NCBI RefSeq assembly: GCF_003231275.1
Contig: NZ_QKVL01000026.1
Span: 1 to 64,000, forward strand
Direction of reading: 5' to 3'
Source: Pseudomonas huaxiensis
Lineage (GTDB): Bacteria; Pseudomonadota; Gammaproteobacteria; Pseudomonadales; Pseudomonadaceae
Length of the DNA: 64,000 bases
Under the pieces are notes generated by a model that did no database searches, had not been told where the DNA came from, and saw nothing but the letters and a program-made list of their open reading frames with translations. A program made the position numbers and the translations under genes. Every line of letters starts with the position of its first letter. Position 1 is the stretch's first letter. Positions 51,967 to 61,529 of the stretch are shown here, piece by piece.

Positions 51967-52923
51967 ATGCTCGCTACCAAGCCCAAAATCGCCCTCAGCG
52001 CCTGCCTCGCCGGTGAAGAAGTCCGCTTCAATGGCGGTCACAAGGAATCGCGCCTGTGCACTGAAGCACTGGCGGAGCATTTCGAGCTGGTGCCCGTCTG
52101 TCCCGAAGTGGCGATCGGCCTGGGCACGCCTCGTGCCGCGATCCACCTTGCCGGCGATCCCGCCCAGCCTCGCGCCGTCAACAGCCGCGACGACACCATC
52201 GATGTTTCCGATGCGCTGATCCAGTACGCCGACCAGATGGCCGTCGAGCTGGACGATATCTGCGGCTACATCTTCATGCAGAAATCGCCGTCCTGCGGAC
52301 TGGAGCGCATCAAGGTCTACCAGGCCAACGGCTACCCCGCACGCGAGCGCGCCAGCGGCCTGTACGCCGCGCGCTTCCGCGAGTTGCGCCCGGACCTGCC
52401 GCTGGAAGAAGAAGGCCGGCTGTGCGACCCGGTGCTGCGGGAAAACTTCATCATCCGCGTGCTGGCCTATGCCGACTGGCAGCGCCTGTGCGCCGAGGGC
52501 CTGAGCCGCCACGCGCTGATCGCCTTCCACTCCCGCTACAAGTACCAACTGATGGCGCACAACCCCGAGCAATACAAAGTGCTCGGCAAACTGCTGGGCA
52601 GCATGAGCCGCCAGGACGACCCGCAGCAGATCGGCCCGGCGTATTTCAGCCAGTTGATCGCCGCGTTGCGCCGCTGCGCCAACCGCGGCACCCACGGCAA
52701 TGTGCTGATGCACCTGAGCGGTTACCTGCGGCGCTTCCTTGACGCCGGGGACAAGCAGGAAATCCGCCGCGTGATCGAGCAATACATGGCCGGAATCGTC
52801 CCGCTGGTGGTGCCGCTGACGCTGCTCAAGCATCACCTCAACCATCATCCCGACGCGTACTTGCTGAGCCAGGTCTACCTGCAGCCACACCCGGAAAACC
52901 TGAGCCTGCGCAATGCCATCTGA
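51967..52923 (+). CDS. DUF523/DUF1722 two-domain protein
   Basis: 318-residue protein. Residues 1-145 are DUF523, with KIALSACLAGEEVRFNGG and cysteine-containing CPEVAIGLGTPR and CGYIFMQKSPSCGLERIK. Residues about 185-310 are DUF1722 (HKYQLMAHNPEQY-like ALIAFHSRYKYQLMAHN). This fused pair often neighbours photolyase genes in Pseudomonas. The cysteine set suggests metal or Fe-S binding in DUF523. Its stop overlaps the start of the MerR gene. No defined activity is known. Confidence 0.82.
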   Translation: MLATKPKIALSACLAGEEVRFNGGHKESRLCTEALAEHFELVPVCPEVAIGLGTPRAAIHLAGDPAQPRAVNSRDDTIDVSDALIQYADQMAVELDDICGYIFMQKSPSCGLERIKVYQANGYPARERASGLYAARFRELRPDLPLEEEGRLCDPVLRENFIIRVLAYADWQRLCAEGLSRHALIAFHSRYKYQLMAHNPEQYKVLGKLLGSMSRQDDPQQIGPAYFSQLIAALRRCANRGTHGNVLMHLSGYLRRFLDAGDKQEIRRVIEQYMAGIVPLVVPLTLLKHHLNHHPDAYLLSQVYLQPHPENLSLRNAI

Positions 52924-53812
52924 ACCGCTATTGCCCATTCGCGAAATCTCACGGCTGACCGGGGTCAACCCGGTCACCTTGCGCGCCTGGGAGCGGCGTT
53001 ATGGCCTGGTGGTGCCGCAGCGCACCAGCAAGGGCCACCGGCTGTACAGCAGCGATCAGGTGGAACGGATTCGCAGCATTCTGTTCTGGCTCAACCGTGG
53101 TGTTGCAGTCAGTCAGGTGCTGCCGTTGCTCGACAGCGACAAGTCGCCCGAGCAGAGCATTCCCGGCGACGACTGGCAGGCGCTGCGCACCCACCTCACC
53201 GAGTGCATCGCCCACCTCGCCGAGCGCCAGCTCGACCAACAGTTCAACCAGGCCATGGCGCTCTACCCCGCCACCACCCTGTGCGAGCAACTGCTGCTGC
53301 CGTTGCTCGGTCATCTTGAAGCACGTTGGCAGACACACCCCACCGCTCGCCTCGAACAGGGCTTTTTCCACAGTTGGCTGCGCAGCAAGCTGGGGCTTCG
53401 GGTGTACCACAACAACCGCCAGTGCAACGGTGCGCCGGCGATGCTGGTCAATGGCGGCGGCCTGCCGTTCGATCCGCAGTTGTGGCTGTGCGCCTGGCTG
53501 GTGAGTGACGCCGGCTGCCCGGTGGAAGTGTTCGACAGCACCCTGCCCGCCCGCGACCTGGCACTGGGCGTCGAGCAACTGGGGGCGAAGGCGGTGCTGG
53601 TCAGCATCAATACCGCCCAGGACAGTGACCGACTGCAACGCACCCTCTCGCCGCTGAGCGTACCGAAACTCCTGTTCGGCGCTGCGGTCACTTTACACAA
53701 GCATGCGTTGCCGACAGATCCCGATTGGCACTTGCTCGACTCGCCTCTGGCGGCGTGCCGGTGCCTGCAAGACCTCAAGCCGCTTGTCACGGAAAAAAAC
53801 GGACCCGAATAA
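52913..53812 (+). CDS. MerR/LitR-family regulator, class II type
   Basis: 299-residue regulator. Residues about 5-75 are a MerR winged helix (PIREISRLTGVNPVTLRAWERRYGL). Residues about 90-285 have the helical-plus-Rossmann layout of CarH/LitR cobalamin sensors. The cobalamin-coordinating E/D-x-H-x-x-G motif is absent; its place reads NGGGLPFDPQLWLCAWL. This fits class II LitR (PplR-like) proteins described in P. putida, which act together with a cobalamin-binding partner encoded elsewhere. The likely targets are the TGTACA sites of its own operon. It overlaps the DUF523 gene and abuts phrB. Confidence 0.78.
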   Translation: MPSEPLLPIREISRLTGVNPVTLRAWERRYGLVVPQRTSKGHRLYSSDQVERIRSILFWLNRGVAVSQVLPLLDSDKSPEQSIPGDDWQALRTHLTECIAHLAERQLDQQFNQAMALYPATTLCEQLLLPLLGHLEARWQTHPTARLEQGFFHSWLRSKLGLRVYHNNRQCNGAPAMLVNGGGLPFDPQLWLCAWLVSDAGCPVEVFDSTLPARDLALGVEQLGAKAVLVSINTAQDSDRLQRTLSPLSVPKLLFGAAVTLHKHALPTDPDWHLLDSPLAACRCLQDLKPLVTEKNGPE

Positions 53813-55251
53813 TGCAATTGATCTGGCTGCGCAGCGACCTGCGCGTACATGACAACACCGCCCTGGCCACCGCTTGCGAGCGCGGCCCGTGCCTGGCGCT
53901 CTGGCTGGTCAGCCCGGCACAGTGGAAGCACCACGATGATGCCGCCTGCAAGGTGGACTTCTGGCTGCGCAATCTGGACGCACTGAAACAGGCGCTCGGC
54001 GAACTGAACATCCCGCTGCTGATTCGTGTTGCCGATGACTGGAAGGACGCACCCCGGGTGTTGCACGAGGTATGCCGGGAGTACGGCGCGCAGGATGTCC
54101 ATGTCAACGAGGAATATGGGATCAACGAACAGCAGCGTGATCGCGACGTAGGCGAATACCTGCTGCAGCACGGCATCGGCCTGCACAGTCACCTGGATCA
54201 GTTGCTGTTCAAACCGGGCACGGTGCTCACTCGCCAGGGCGGTTACTTCAAGGTTTTCACCCAGTTCCGCAAGCTCTGTTATCAGCGCCTGCACCATGGC
54301 CTGCCCGCATTGCAGCCATTGCCGCGCAAGCAGGCGAAGACTAACGTCGCCAGTGACGATATCCCACGGCACATCGATGGTTTTCCCACCCCCGCAGCGT
54401 CGCTGCGCGAGCAGTGGCCGGCGGGTGAAGACCACGCCCGCGAGCGGCTGGCCCGCTTCGTTGAAGACGACATGGCGGACTACACCGAACAACGCGACCT
54501 GCCCGCCGTCGACGGCACCAGCCAACTGTCGCCGTACCTCGCTGCCGGAGTAATTTCCGTGCGCCAGTGCCTGCACACCGCGCTGGCCAACAACTACGGC
54601 GAATTCGAAAGCGGTAATCCCGGCGCCGTCACCTGGATCAACGAGTTGCTCTGGCGCGAGTTCTACAAGCATGTGCTCGTCGGCTATCCGCGTGTCTCTC
54701 GCCACCGCGCCTTCCGCCCGGCGACCGAAGCGGTGAAATGGCGCGACGCCCCCGAGGACCTCGCCGCCTGGCAGGAAGGCCGTACCGGCATCCCGATCGT
54801 CGATGCCGCCATGCGCCAATTGCTCGCCACCGGCTGGATGCACAACCGTCTGCGCATGGTGGTAGCGATGTTCCTGAGCAAGAACCTGCTGATCGACTGG
54901 CGCAAGGGTGAAGAATTCTTCATGCGCCATCTGATAGACGGTGACCTGGCCGCAAACAACGGTGGTTGGCAGTGGAGTGCGTCCACCGGCACCGATGCCG
55001 CGCCGTATTTCCGGGTGTTCAACCCCGTCAGCCAATCCGAGCGCTTCGACAGCAAGGGCCGCTTCCTGCGACACTGGTTGCCGGAGTTGAAGGCGCTGGA
55101 CGATAAAGATATCCACAGCCCCGGCGGGTTGTTCGGCGTTCAAGGTTATCCACAGCCGATTGTCGATCTTGGCCCGAGTCGCCAGCGCGCCATCGACGCT
55201 TTCCGACAACTCCCCAACGACCACAGCAAAGAGCACGCCCTTGAATACTGA
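53812..55251 (+). CDS. phrB: Deoxyribodipyrimidine photolyase
   Basis: 479-residue light-driven DNA repair enzyme that splits cyclobutane pyrimidine dimers. It shows the N-terminal antenna domain (LIWLRSDLRVHDNTALATAC) and the FAD-binding helical domain with TGWMHNRLRMVVAMFL and RKGEEFFMRHLIDGDLAANNGGWQW. The start overlaps the regulator stop by one base (taATG). Length matches E. coli PhrB. Confidence 0.94.
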   Translation: MQLIWLRSDLRVHDNTALATACERGPCLALWLVSPAQWKHHDDAACKVDFWLRNLDALKQALGELNIPLLIRVADDWKDAPRVLHEVCREYGAQDVHVNEEYGINEQQRDRDVGEYLLQHGIGLHSHLDQLLFKPGTVLTRQGGYFKVFTQFRKLCYQRLHHGLPALQPLPRKQAKTNVASDDIPRHIDGFPTPAASLREQWPAGEDHARERLARFVEDDMADYTEQRDLPAVDGTSQLSPYLAAGVISVRQCLHTALANNYGEFESGNPGAVTWINELLWREFYKHVLVGYPRVSRHRAFRPATEAVKWRDAPEDLAAWQEGRTGIPIVDAAMRQLLATGWMHNRLRMVVAMFLSKNLLIDWRKGEEFFMRHLIDGDLAANNGGWQWSASTGTDAAPYFRVFNPVSQSERFDSKGRFLRHWLPELKALDDKDIHSPGGLFGVQGYPQPIVDLGPSRQRAIDAFRQLPNDHSKEHALEY

Positions 55252-55939
55252 GACACCAAAACGTATCTGGGTAACCGGCGCCAGCAACGGCCTGGGTCAC
55301 GCATTGGCGACACAGTTGCTCATGCTCGGTCATCACGTGGCAATCAGCGGTCGTGCTCCGTTCGACCCACTTCCCGAGAACCTCGCCCGGCACTGCCTGG
55401 TGCTCGACGGTGACTTGAGCGATGCCGCGCAGGCTGAGTGCATGAGTCGGCGTATCCAGGATCGTTGGGGCGCGCTCGACACGCTGATCCTCAATGCCGG
55501 GACATGCGACTACCTCGACGCGAAATCCAGCGGCACAGAGATGTTCGAAGCACTGATCCAGAGCAACCTGTCCGCCAGCACTCACGGCCTGCAAAGCGCT
55601 CTGCCGCTGTTGCAGGCGGGGCAGTCGGCGCACGTCGTGGCCATCCTGAGCAGCATCACGGCACTCCAGCAACATGAAAGCAGCCAGTGGCCCTCGGCGC
55701 AGAACAGCCTGGGGCAATGGTTCAGCGAGGTTCGCAGCGTGCTTTCGCCCAAGGAAATCGACCTCACACTGGTCGCGCCGCAGAACCTGAAAAAGCCCGT
55801 CACCCTGGCCGTGGCACTGCCGCAGAACTGGGACGCGCAAAGCGCCGCGCAAGCGATTATCCAGCGCTTGTCCCTGCGGATGCCTGAAATGGTTATGGAA
55901 GCGTTGTCGGTCAGCAGTCTGTGGCCGTTGCGGCGTTGA
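55241..55939 (+). CDS. Short-chain dehydrogenase/reductase
   Basis: 232-residue classical SDR with the cofactor loop WVTGASNGLGHALATQLL near residue 9 and NAG near 85. The expected Y-x-x-x-K active-site pair is not clear (SQWPSAQNSLGQW), so catalysis may be altered. I use TTG 55241 as start because it overlaps the phrB stop by 11 bases and begins just before the Rossmann motif; an upstream ATG would lie 90 bases inside phrB. It is the last gene of the phr operon. Confidence 0.65.
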   Translation: MNTETPKRIWVTGASNGLGHALATQLLMLGHHVAISGRAPFDPLPENLARHCLVLDGDLSDAAQAECMSRRIQDRWGALDTLILNAGTCDYLDAKSSGTEMFEALIQSNLSASTHGLQSALPLLQAGQSAHVVAILSSITALQQHESSQWPSAQNSLGQWFSEVRSVLSPKEIDLTLVAPQNLKKPVTLAVALPQNWDAQSAAQAIIQRLSLRMPEMVMEALSVSSLWPLRR

Positions 55940-55947
55940 CCGAAAAT

Positions 55948-55975
55948 GAAACCGGGGCCGCACTGCGGCCCCGGT
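55948..55975 (-). terminator. Terminator of pagL
   Basis: ACCGGGGCCGCA-C-TGCGGCCCCGGT (55951-55975), a 12-bp arm hairpin followed on the minus strand by TTTCATTTT. It ends the pagL transcript 12 bases past its stop and lies in a convergent gap. Confidence 0.8.
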
Positions 55976-55987
55976 GTCGTGTAGCGG

Positions 55988-56506
55988 TCAGAGCGACATG
56001 CGGTAATGCAGGGCGAAACTCTCGGCGCCATCGTTCGGCTGGCTGAGGCCCGCGTTGGAATAGTGGATCGCCCGAATCCCCACTTCATGCCCCCCGGCGA
56101 AGCGCAGGCCGAAGCCGATGCGGTCTTCGAACTGGAAGGACGACCCGAGGTCGTTGCTTTCCAGCTCAGTGTGAGCAAACGCCGCCACCCCGATCCCGGC
56201 CTCGATATACGGTTTGACCGACTCGCCGGCGAACTCGTAAACAAATACCGGCGCGAACGACAGGCTGTGGTTGCTCGACGTCTTGTCGCCGTCCCAGTAG
56301 GTGTAGCCGCCGTCCCAGTAGCCGGTCAGGCGTCCGACGCTGGTCTGCCACCAACTGGTATCCCAGTTGGATTGCACGCCGATGCGGTAAGTCATGGTGG
56401 AGTCGCTGGTCTGGCCGACGGCGAACGTGACATCTGCGGCCTGTGCGGTGAAGGTATGCCCCAGGGTTGCGGCTGCAACCACAGCCAAGCAAAGCAGTTT
56501 CTTCAT
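55988..56506 (-). CDS. pagL: Lipid A 3-O-deacylase PagL
   Basis: 172-residue outer-membrane barrel enzyme that removes the 3-O-linked acyl chain from lipid A. A signal peptide (to about residue 23, AQAAD) precedes a beta-barrel with alternating aromatic residues. The catalytic triad is visible as H-Y-S in AIHYSNAGLS with a glutamate 14 residues after the histidine (GAESF), matching the H126/S128/E140 spacing of P. aeruginosa PagL. It corresponds to PA4661 in order. Confidence 0.9.
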   Translation of the reverse strand: MKKLLCLAVVAAATLGHTFTAQAADVTFAVGQTSDSTMTYRIGVQSNWDTSWWQTSVGRLTGYWDGGYTYWDGDKTSSNHSLSFAPVFVYEFAGESVKPYIEAGIGVAAFAHTELESNDLGSSFQFEDRIGFGLRFAGGHEVGIRAIHYSNAGLSQPNDGAESFALHYRMSL

Positions 56507-56622
56507 GAGAAACGTCCTTTTAAATCCCGTTTATTGGTTTTTTTGTCTCATCAGACAACGTAGTAGAAATCGGCGCATGCAAAGGAGTTCAGTGAATTTC
56601 GACGTTTTTTTTCCTACGTCGA

Positions 56623-57423
56623 TTACCTGTTGAAGCTTTGCACACAGTCAGATTTATTCCACAACAAAGGCAGGATACTTTGCAGGTGTATGGGGTCGGC
56701 GCTGGTCCAGAATTGTGTAGGACGCGCGGGACCGGCCGCCAGAAGATGGCGCTCGGCCAGCAAGCGCTGGAGCTGCCGGGCCACGGCGGCGCCGGTGTCA
56801 ATGATTGCCACCGATGCCGGGACCATCTCGCCCAGCAGAGGCTTGAGGAAGGGGTAATGGGTGCAACCAAGAATGATGGTGTCGCATCCAGCCGCCAGCA
56901 ACGGATCGACATAACCCTGCAAGAGCTGGCGCAGGGCCGGGCTGTCGAGGTCGCCCGACTCGATCAGTTCCACCAGCCCCGGACAGGGCTGGGTTACCAC
57001 CCGCACATCCGTGGCGAAGCGGTCGAGCAAGGCCGCGAACTTGGCGCTTTGCAGGGTGCCGGTGGTGGCCAACACCCCGACCACGCCACTGCGGGTCGCC
57101 GCGGCGGCCGGTTTCACGGCCGGCTCCATGCCCACCAAAGGCCATTGCGGGAAACGCTCGCGAAGATCGGCGGCTGCGGCGACGGTAGCGGTATTACAGG
57201 CCAGGACCACGGCTTTGACGCCCTGCTCCTGAAAGAATTCGGCCACCTTGCGACAGCGCTGGCGAATAAACTCCGGGGACTTCTCGCCGTAGGGGATATT
57301 GCCGCAGTCGGCTACGTACAGCAGCGATTCATTGGGCAGCAGCCGGCTGATTTCCGCCAGCACCGACAGGCCGCCGACACCGGAGTCGAACACGCCGACC
57401 GGCGCTGCAGAGGCCTCAGCCAT
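56623..57423 (-). CDS. murI: Glutamate racemase
   Basis: 266-residue cytoplasmic enzyme that makes D-glutamate for peptidoglycan. The two catalytic cysteines are in VLACNTATVAA (near residue 75) and LGCTHYPFLKP (near 187), and the substrate loop is FDSGVGGLSVL. The start ATG at 57421-57423 overlaps the moeB stop; longer upstream frames fall within moeB. It is co-transcribed with moeB, prmC, prfA and hemA. Confidence 0.93.
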   Translation of the reverse strand: MAEASAAPVGVFDSGVGGLSVLAEISRLLPNESLLYVADCGNIPYGEKSPEFIRQRCRKVAEFFQEQGVKAVVLACNTATVAAAADLRERFPQWPLVGMEPAVKPAAAATRSGVVGVLATTGTLQSAKFAALLDRFATDVRVVTQPCPGLVELIESGDLDSPALRQLLQGYVDPLLAAGCDTIILGCTHYPFLKPLLGEMVPASVAIIDTGAAVARQLQRLLAERHLLAAGPARPTQFWTSADPIHLQSILPLLWNKSDCVQSFNR

Positions 57424-58171
57424 GGGTTGTCCCACAGACGGCGCAACCCGGATCGCGCTTGACCCGCAACTCGCGGAACCGAGTGCCCAGCGCATCGATC
57501 AACAGCAGGCGTCCCACCAGAGGCTCGCCGAAGCCGGCGAGTAGCTTCAGCGCTTCGAGCGCCTGAAGACTGCCGACCAGCCCCACCAGCGGCCCGACCA
57601 CGCCGGCTTCGCTGCAGGTCAGTTCAGCATCGCTGCCGTGACCATACAGGCAGTGGTAGCACGGACTTTCAGGGCGGCGTGGATCGAACACCGACAACTG
57701 TCCTTCCAGGCGAATCGCCGCGCCGCTGACCAGCGGCTTGCCGGCCTTGACGCATGCAGCGTTGACCGCTTCGCGGGTAGCGAAATTGTCCGAGCAGTCC
57801 AGCACCAGGTCCACAGCGTCCACCGCAGCGGCCAGGGAATCTTCATCGAGCGCCTGGCGATGCGGCACCAGATTGATATCCGGGTTGATCGCGCGCAGCC
57901 GCGTCAGCGCCGAGTCCACCTTGGGCAGACCGACCGAAGCGCTGTCATGGATGATCTGGCGTTGCAGGTTGGTCAGGTCGACCGTATCGAAATCAGCCAG
58001 GTGCAGGGTGCCGACACCTGCGGCCGCCAGATACAAGGCCACCGGCGAGCCAAGGCCGCCGAGCCCGATAATCAATGCGCGGCTGCCCTTGAGGCGCAAC
58101 TGGCCGTCGATATCGATCTGCGCCAGGAGGATCTGGCGGCTGTAACGCAGCAGTTCCTCGTCGGTCAGCAC
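57416..58171 (-). CDS. moeB: Molybdopterin-synthase adenylyltransferase MoeB
   Basis: 251-residue E1-like enzyme of the ThiF/MoeB family that adenylates the C-terminus of a ubiquitin-like sulfur carrier. The ATP loop is LIIGLGGLGSPVALYLAAAGVG near residue 33, with RQIIHD and the zinc cysteines CYHC and CAVC present. It may serve MoaD, ThiS or both. It overlaps prmC and murI by several bases. Confidence 0.88.
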   Translation of the reverse strand: MLTDEELLRYSRQILLAQIDIDGQLRLKGSRALIIGLGGLGSPVALYLAAAGVGTLHLADFDTVDLTNLQRQIIHDSASVGLPKVDSALTRLRAINPDINLVPHRQALDEDSLAAAVDAVDLVLDCSDNFATREAVNAACVKAGKPLVSGAAIRLEGQLSVFDPRRPESPCYHCLYGHGSDAELTCSEAGVVGPLVGLVGSLQALEALKLLAGFGEPLVGRLLLIDALGTRFRELRVKRDPGCAVCGTTHG

Positions 58172-58995
58172 GGCAGGCGTCCCAGGGTGATGCGTTCGTG
58201 GCCACCCAGGTCGAGGCGGCTTTCGATCTGTTCAAAGCCGTGCCGGGCCAGCAACTCACGGACCGAGGCAGCCTGGTCGTAGCCGTGCTCCAGCAGCAAC
58301 CAGCCACCCGCCAGCAGGTGAGCCGGCGCCTCGGCAACGATCTGGCGCAGGTCGTCCAGGCCATCATCGCCCGCCACCAGCGCACTGCTGGGCTCGAAAC
58401 GCACATCGCCGGCGACCAGATGCGGATCTTCGGCGGCAATGTAGGGCGGGTTGCTGATGATCAACTGGAAACGCTGCTCGCCCAGGGCACTGAACCAGTG
58501 GCTGGTGAGCACGGTGACGTTGTCCAGTTGCAGACGCTGGCGATTGCGCTCGGCAAGGGCCACGGCTTCCAGCACCCGGTCGACCGCGGTCACCTGCCAT
58601 TGCCGGCGCTCACTGGCCAGGGCCAGGGCGATGGCGCCGGTGCCGGTGCCGAGGTCGAGCACCTGCGCCGGCTCGGCGGGCAGCAATGCCAGGGCAGTTT
58701 CCACCAGCAGCTCGGTTTCCGGACGCGGGATCAGGGTATGCGGGGCGACTTCAAGGTCCAGGTTCCAGAACCCTTGCTGGCCAAGAATATAAGCCACCGG
58801 CTCACCGGCGCGACGGCGCTGCAGGTAGCTGGCGAAGGTCTGCGCCGCCTCGCTGCTGACGATGCGCTCCGGCCAGGTATGCAGGTAGCTGCGGGATTTG
58901 CCGATGGCGGCAGCCAGGAGCAGTTCGATATCCAGACGCGCGGTCGGCGAATCGGGAAGCTCCGCGCCGCGAAGCAGGCTGGCAATGATGGTCAT
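58165..58995 (-). CDS. prmC: Release factor glutamine methyltransferase PrmC
   Basis: 276-residue enzyme that methylates the GGQ glutamine of release factors RF1 and RF2. The SAM motif is VLDLGTGTGAIALALA near residue 112, and the substrate motif NPPYIA is near 180. It overlaps moeB and abuts prfA, whose product it modifies. Formerly called hemK. Confidence 0.93.
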   Translation of the reverse strand: MTIIASLLRGAELPDSPTARLDIELLLAAAIGKSRSYLHTWPERIVSSEAAQTFASYLQRRRAGEPVAYILGQQGFWNLDLEVAPHTLIPRPETELLVETALALLPAEPAQVLDLGTGTGAIALALASERRQWQVTAVDRVLEAVALAERNRQRLQLDNVTVLTSHWFSALGEQRFQLIISNPPYIAAEDPHLVAGDVRFEPSSALVAGDDGLDDLRQIVAEAPAHLLAGGWLLLEHGYDQAASVRELLARHGFEQIESRLDLGGHERITLGRLPC

Positions 58996-60078
58996 TTAGT
59001 CACCCAGTGCGGCCAGTTGATCGGCCTGGTATTCGGCCAGCAGCGGCTCGATGATCGCATCCACACCACCCGCGAGCACTTCGTCCAGCGAGTAGAGCGT
59101 CAGGTTGATGCGGTGATCGGTGACCCGACCCTGTGGATAGTTGTAAGTGCGGATGCGCTCGGAGCGGTCGCCGGAACCGACCAGCAGCTTGCGCTCGCTG
59201 GCGATGGCGTTCTGTGCGGCGCTGGTCTGCATGTCGTTGAGCCGCGCCGACAGCCAGGACATGGCCCGCGCGCGGTTCTTGTGCTGCGAACGCTCTTCCT
59301 GGCATTCGACCACCGTGCCGGTGGGCAAGTGGGTGATGCGGATCGCCGAATCGGTCTTGTTCACGTGCTGACCACCGGCGCCCGAGGCGCGGTAGGTATC
59401 GACGCGCAGGTCGGCCGGGTTGATCTCGATCGCCGCTTGCTCATCAGGCTCGGGCAGCACCGCCACGGTGCAGGCCGAAGTGTGGATACGGCCCTGGGAT
59501 TCGGTTTCCGGAACCCGCTGCACGCGGTGCGCGCCGGACTCGAACTTGAGCTTGCCGTAGACACTGTCGCCCTCGACGCGGGCGATGATTTCCTTGTAGC
59601 CGCCGTGCTCACCCTCGTTTTCCGAGAGGATTTCCAGGCGCCAGCCACGCCGCTCGGCGTAGCGCGAATACATGCGGAACAGGTCGCCGGAGAAGATCGC
59701 CGCCTCGTCGCCGCCGGTCCCTGCGCGGATTTCCAGGAACACGTTGCGGCCGTCGTTGGGGTCCTTGGGCAGCAGCAGGCGTTGCAACTGGGCCTCCAGT
59801 TCCTGCAGTTGCTCCTTGGCTTCGCGAACTTCGTCGACGGCCATTTCCCGCATGTCGGGGTCGCTGTCCTTGAGCAGCGCCTGGGCCTGCTCGAGGTCGT
59901 CCTGCAACTTGCACCACTGGGCATACCCGGCAGCCACCGGTTCGACCTCGGCATACTCGCGGGAGTAGGCGCGGAAACGGGTCTGGTCGGAAATGACCTC
60001 GGCATCGCCCAGCAGGGCGGTCAGTTCCTCGAAGCGGTCCTGGAGGATTTCCAGTTTTCTGAGCAGCGACGCTTTCAT
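58996..60078 (-). CDS. prfA: Peptide chain release factor 1
   Basis: 360-residue RF1, which ends translation at UAA and UAG. The GGQ motif is GAGGQHVNKTDS near residue 233, and the stop-codon reader segment is near residue 190. Length matches RF1. The stop of hemA overlaps its start, giving the conserved hemA-prfA-prmC order. Confidence 0.95.
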   Translation of the reverse strand: MKASLLRKLEILQDRFEELTALLGDAEVISDQTRFRAYSREYAEVEPVAAGYAQWCKLQDDLEQAQALLKDSDPDMREMAVDEVREAKEQLQELEAQLQRLLLPKDPNDGRNVFLEIRAGTGGDEAAIFSGDLFRMYSRYAERRGWRLEILSENEGEHGGYKEIIARVEGDSVYGKLKFESGAHRVQRVPETESQGRIHTSACTVAVLPEPDEQAAIEINPADLRVDTYRASGAGGQHVNKTDSAIRITHLPTGTVVECQEERSQHKNRARAMSWLSARLNDMQTSAAQNAIASERKLLVGSGDRSERIRTYNYPQGRVTDHRINLTLYSLDEVLAGGVDAIIEPLLAEYQADQLAALGD

Positions 60079-61352
60079 TGCGGGGTTTTATCCGTGGAGC
60101 CCTCGTTGAGGGCAAAGAGTTCCTGGGCCATGGCCAGCGCATCGTGGCGGCCTTCGGCGGAGAGCTTTTTCAGCTGCACGCTGGGTGCATGCAGCAATTT
60201 GTTGGTCAGGCCGCGGGCCAGTTGCACCAGGACCTCCTCGGCGCTGGAACCATTGGCCAGCAGACGCTGGGCCTTTTGCAGTTCCTCGTCGCGCAGACGC
60301 TCGCTCTGCTGACGGTACGCCTTGAGCACATCCACCGCCGCCAGCGCGCGAAGGCGCGACATGAAGTCTTCGGCACCCACCGTCACCAGTTCTTCGGCGG
60401 CCTGGGCGGCACCTTGACGGCTCTTGAGGTTTTCCGCGACCACATCGTGGAGGTCGTCGACCGTATAAAGGTAGACGTCATCCAGTTCGCCCACTTGCGG
60501 CTCGATATCCCGCGGCACGGCGATGTCGACCATGAAGATCGGCTTGTGCCGGCGCAGTTTCAGCGCGCTTTCGACCGCACCTTTGCCAAGGATCGGCAAC
60601 TGGCTCGCGGTGGAACTGATGACGATGTCGCTGTTGACCAGTTCTTGCGGGATGTCCGCCAGCAGCACCGCGTGGGCGCCGAACTGCTCGGCCAGGATGC
60701 TGGCGCGCTCCAGCGTGCGGTTGGCCACGACAATCCGCCGTACGCCCTGCTCATGCAGGTGCCGCGCGACCAGGGTGATGGTCTCGCCGGCGCCGATCAG
60801 CAGCGCCTGGCTGCGGCCCAGGTCACTGAAGATCTGCTTGGCCAGGCTGACCGCGGCGAAAGCCACCGACACCGGGTTCTCGCCGATGGCGGTATCGGTG
60901 CGCACCTGCTTGGCGGCGCTGAACGTGGCCTGGAACAGCCGGCCCAACAGCGGACCGATGGTGCCGGCCTCGCGGGCCACGGCGTAGGCGGACTTCATCT
61001 GGCCGAGGATCTGCGGCTCGCCGAGCACCAGCGAGTCGAGCCCGGAAGCCACGCGCATCATGTGCCGAACGGCGGCATGATCCTCGTGGATATAGGCACT
61101 GGCGCGCAGTTCATCGACGCTCAACTGGTGATAGTCGGCCAGCCAGCGCAGCACCGCATCGGCCGCCAGGTGGTCCTGCTCGATGTACAGTTCGCTGCGA
61201 TTGCAGGTCGAAAGGATTGCGGCTTCCCGGCTGGCAGTCAGTCGGCAGAGCTGCTGCAAGGCTTCCACCAGCTGCTCGGGGGTAAACGCCACGCGCTCGC
61301 GTACGTCTACCGAGGCAGTCTTATGGTTGATACCGAGGGCAAGAAAGGCCAT
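60075..61352 (-). CDS. hemA: Glutamyl-tRNA reductase
   Basis: 425-residue enzyme that reduces glutamyl-tRNA to glutamate-1-semialdehyde, the first step of C5 tetrapyrrole synthesis. The catalytic cysteine lies in STCNRSELY near residue 50, with NADPH motif LLIGAGETI near 188. ATG 61350-61352 begins the expected FLALGINHKTA. It overlaps prfA by four bases and is divergent from the TPR lipoprotein gene across a 177-base gap that should hold both promoters. Confidence 0.95.
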   Translation of the reverse strand: MAFLALGINHKTASVDVRERVAFTPEQLVEALQQLCRLTASREAAILSTCNRSELYIEQDHLAADAVLRWLADYHQLSVDELRASAYIHEDHAAVRHMMRVASGLDSLVLGEPQILGQMKSAYAVAREAGTIGPLLGRLFQATFSAAKQVRTDTAIGENPVSVAFAAVSLAKQIFSDLGRSQALLIGAGETITLVARHLHEQGVRRIVVANRTLERASILAEQFGAHAVLLADIPQELVNSDIVISSTASQLPILGKGAVESALKLRRHKPIFMVDIAVPRDIEPQVGELDDVYLYTVDDLHDVVAENLKSRQGAAQAAEELVTVGAEDFMSRLRALAAVDVLKAYRQQSERLRDEELQKAQRLLANGSSAEEVLVQLARGLTNKLLHAPSVQLKKLSAEGRHDALAMAQELFALNEGSTDKTPQ

Positions 61353-61529
61353 TCAAGGTCGCTGATTGTGACGTGAAGCCGATAATTGTCCTACTTCGCT
61401 GGATTGAGAACAACCACCGCTCGCGATTGTCTCTAATACACTGTATCCACACACCCCATCGCGAGTGGGTTTGCCATGACGCTTGTGTCATGATGGCCCG
61501 ACCGCAGGTTAGTCGCCCAAAATCTCCTT

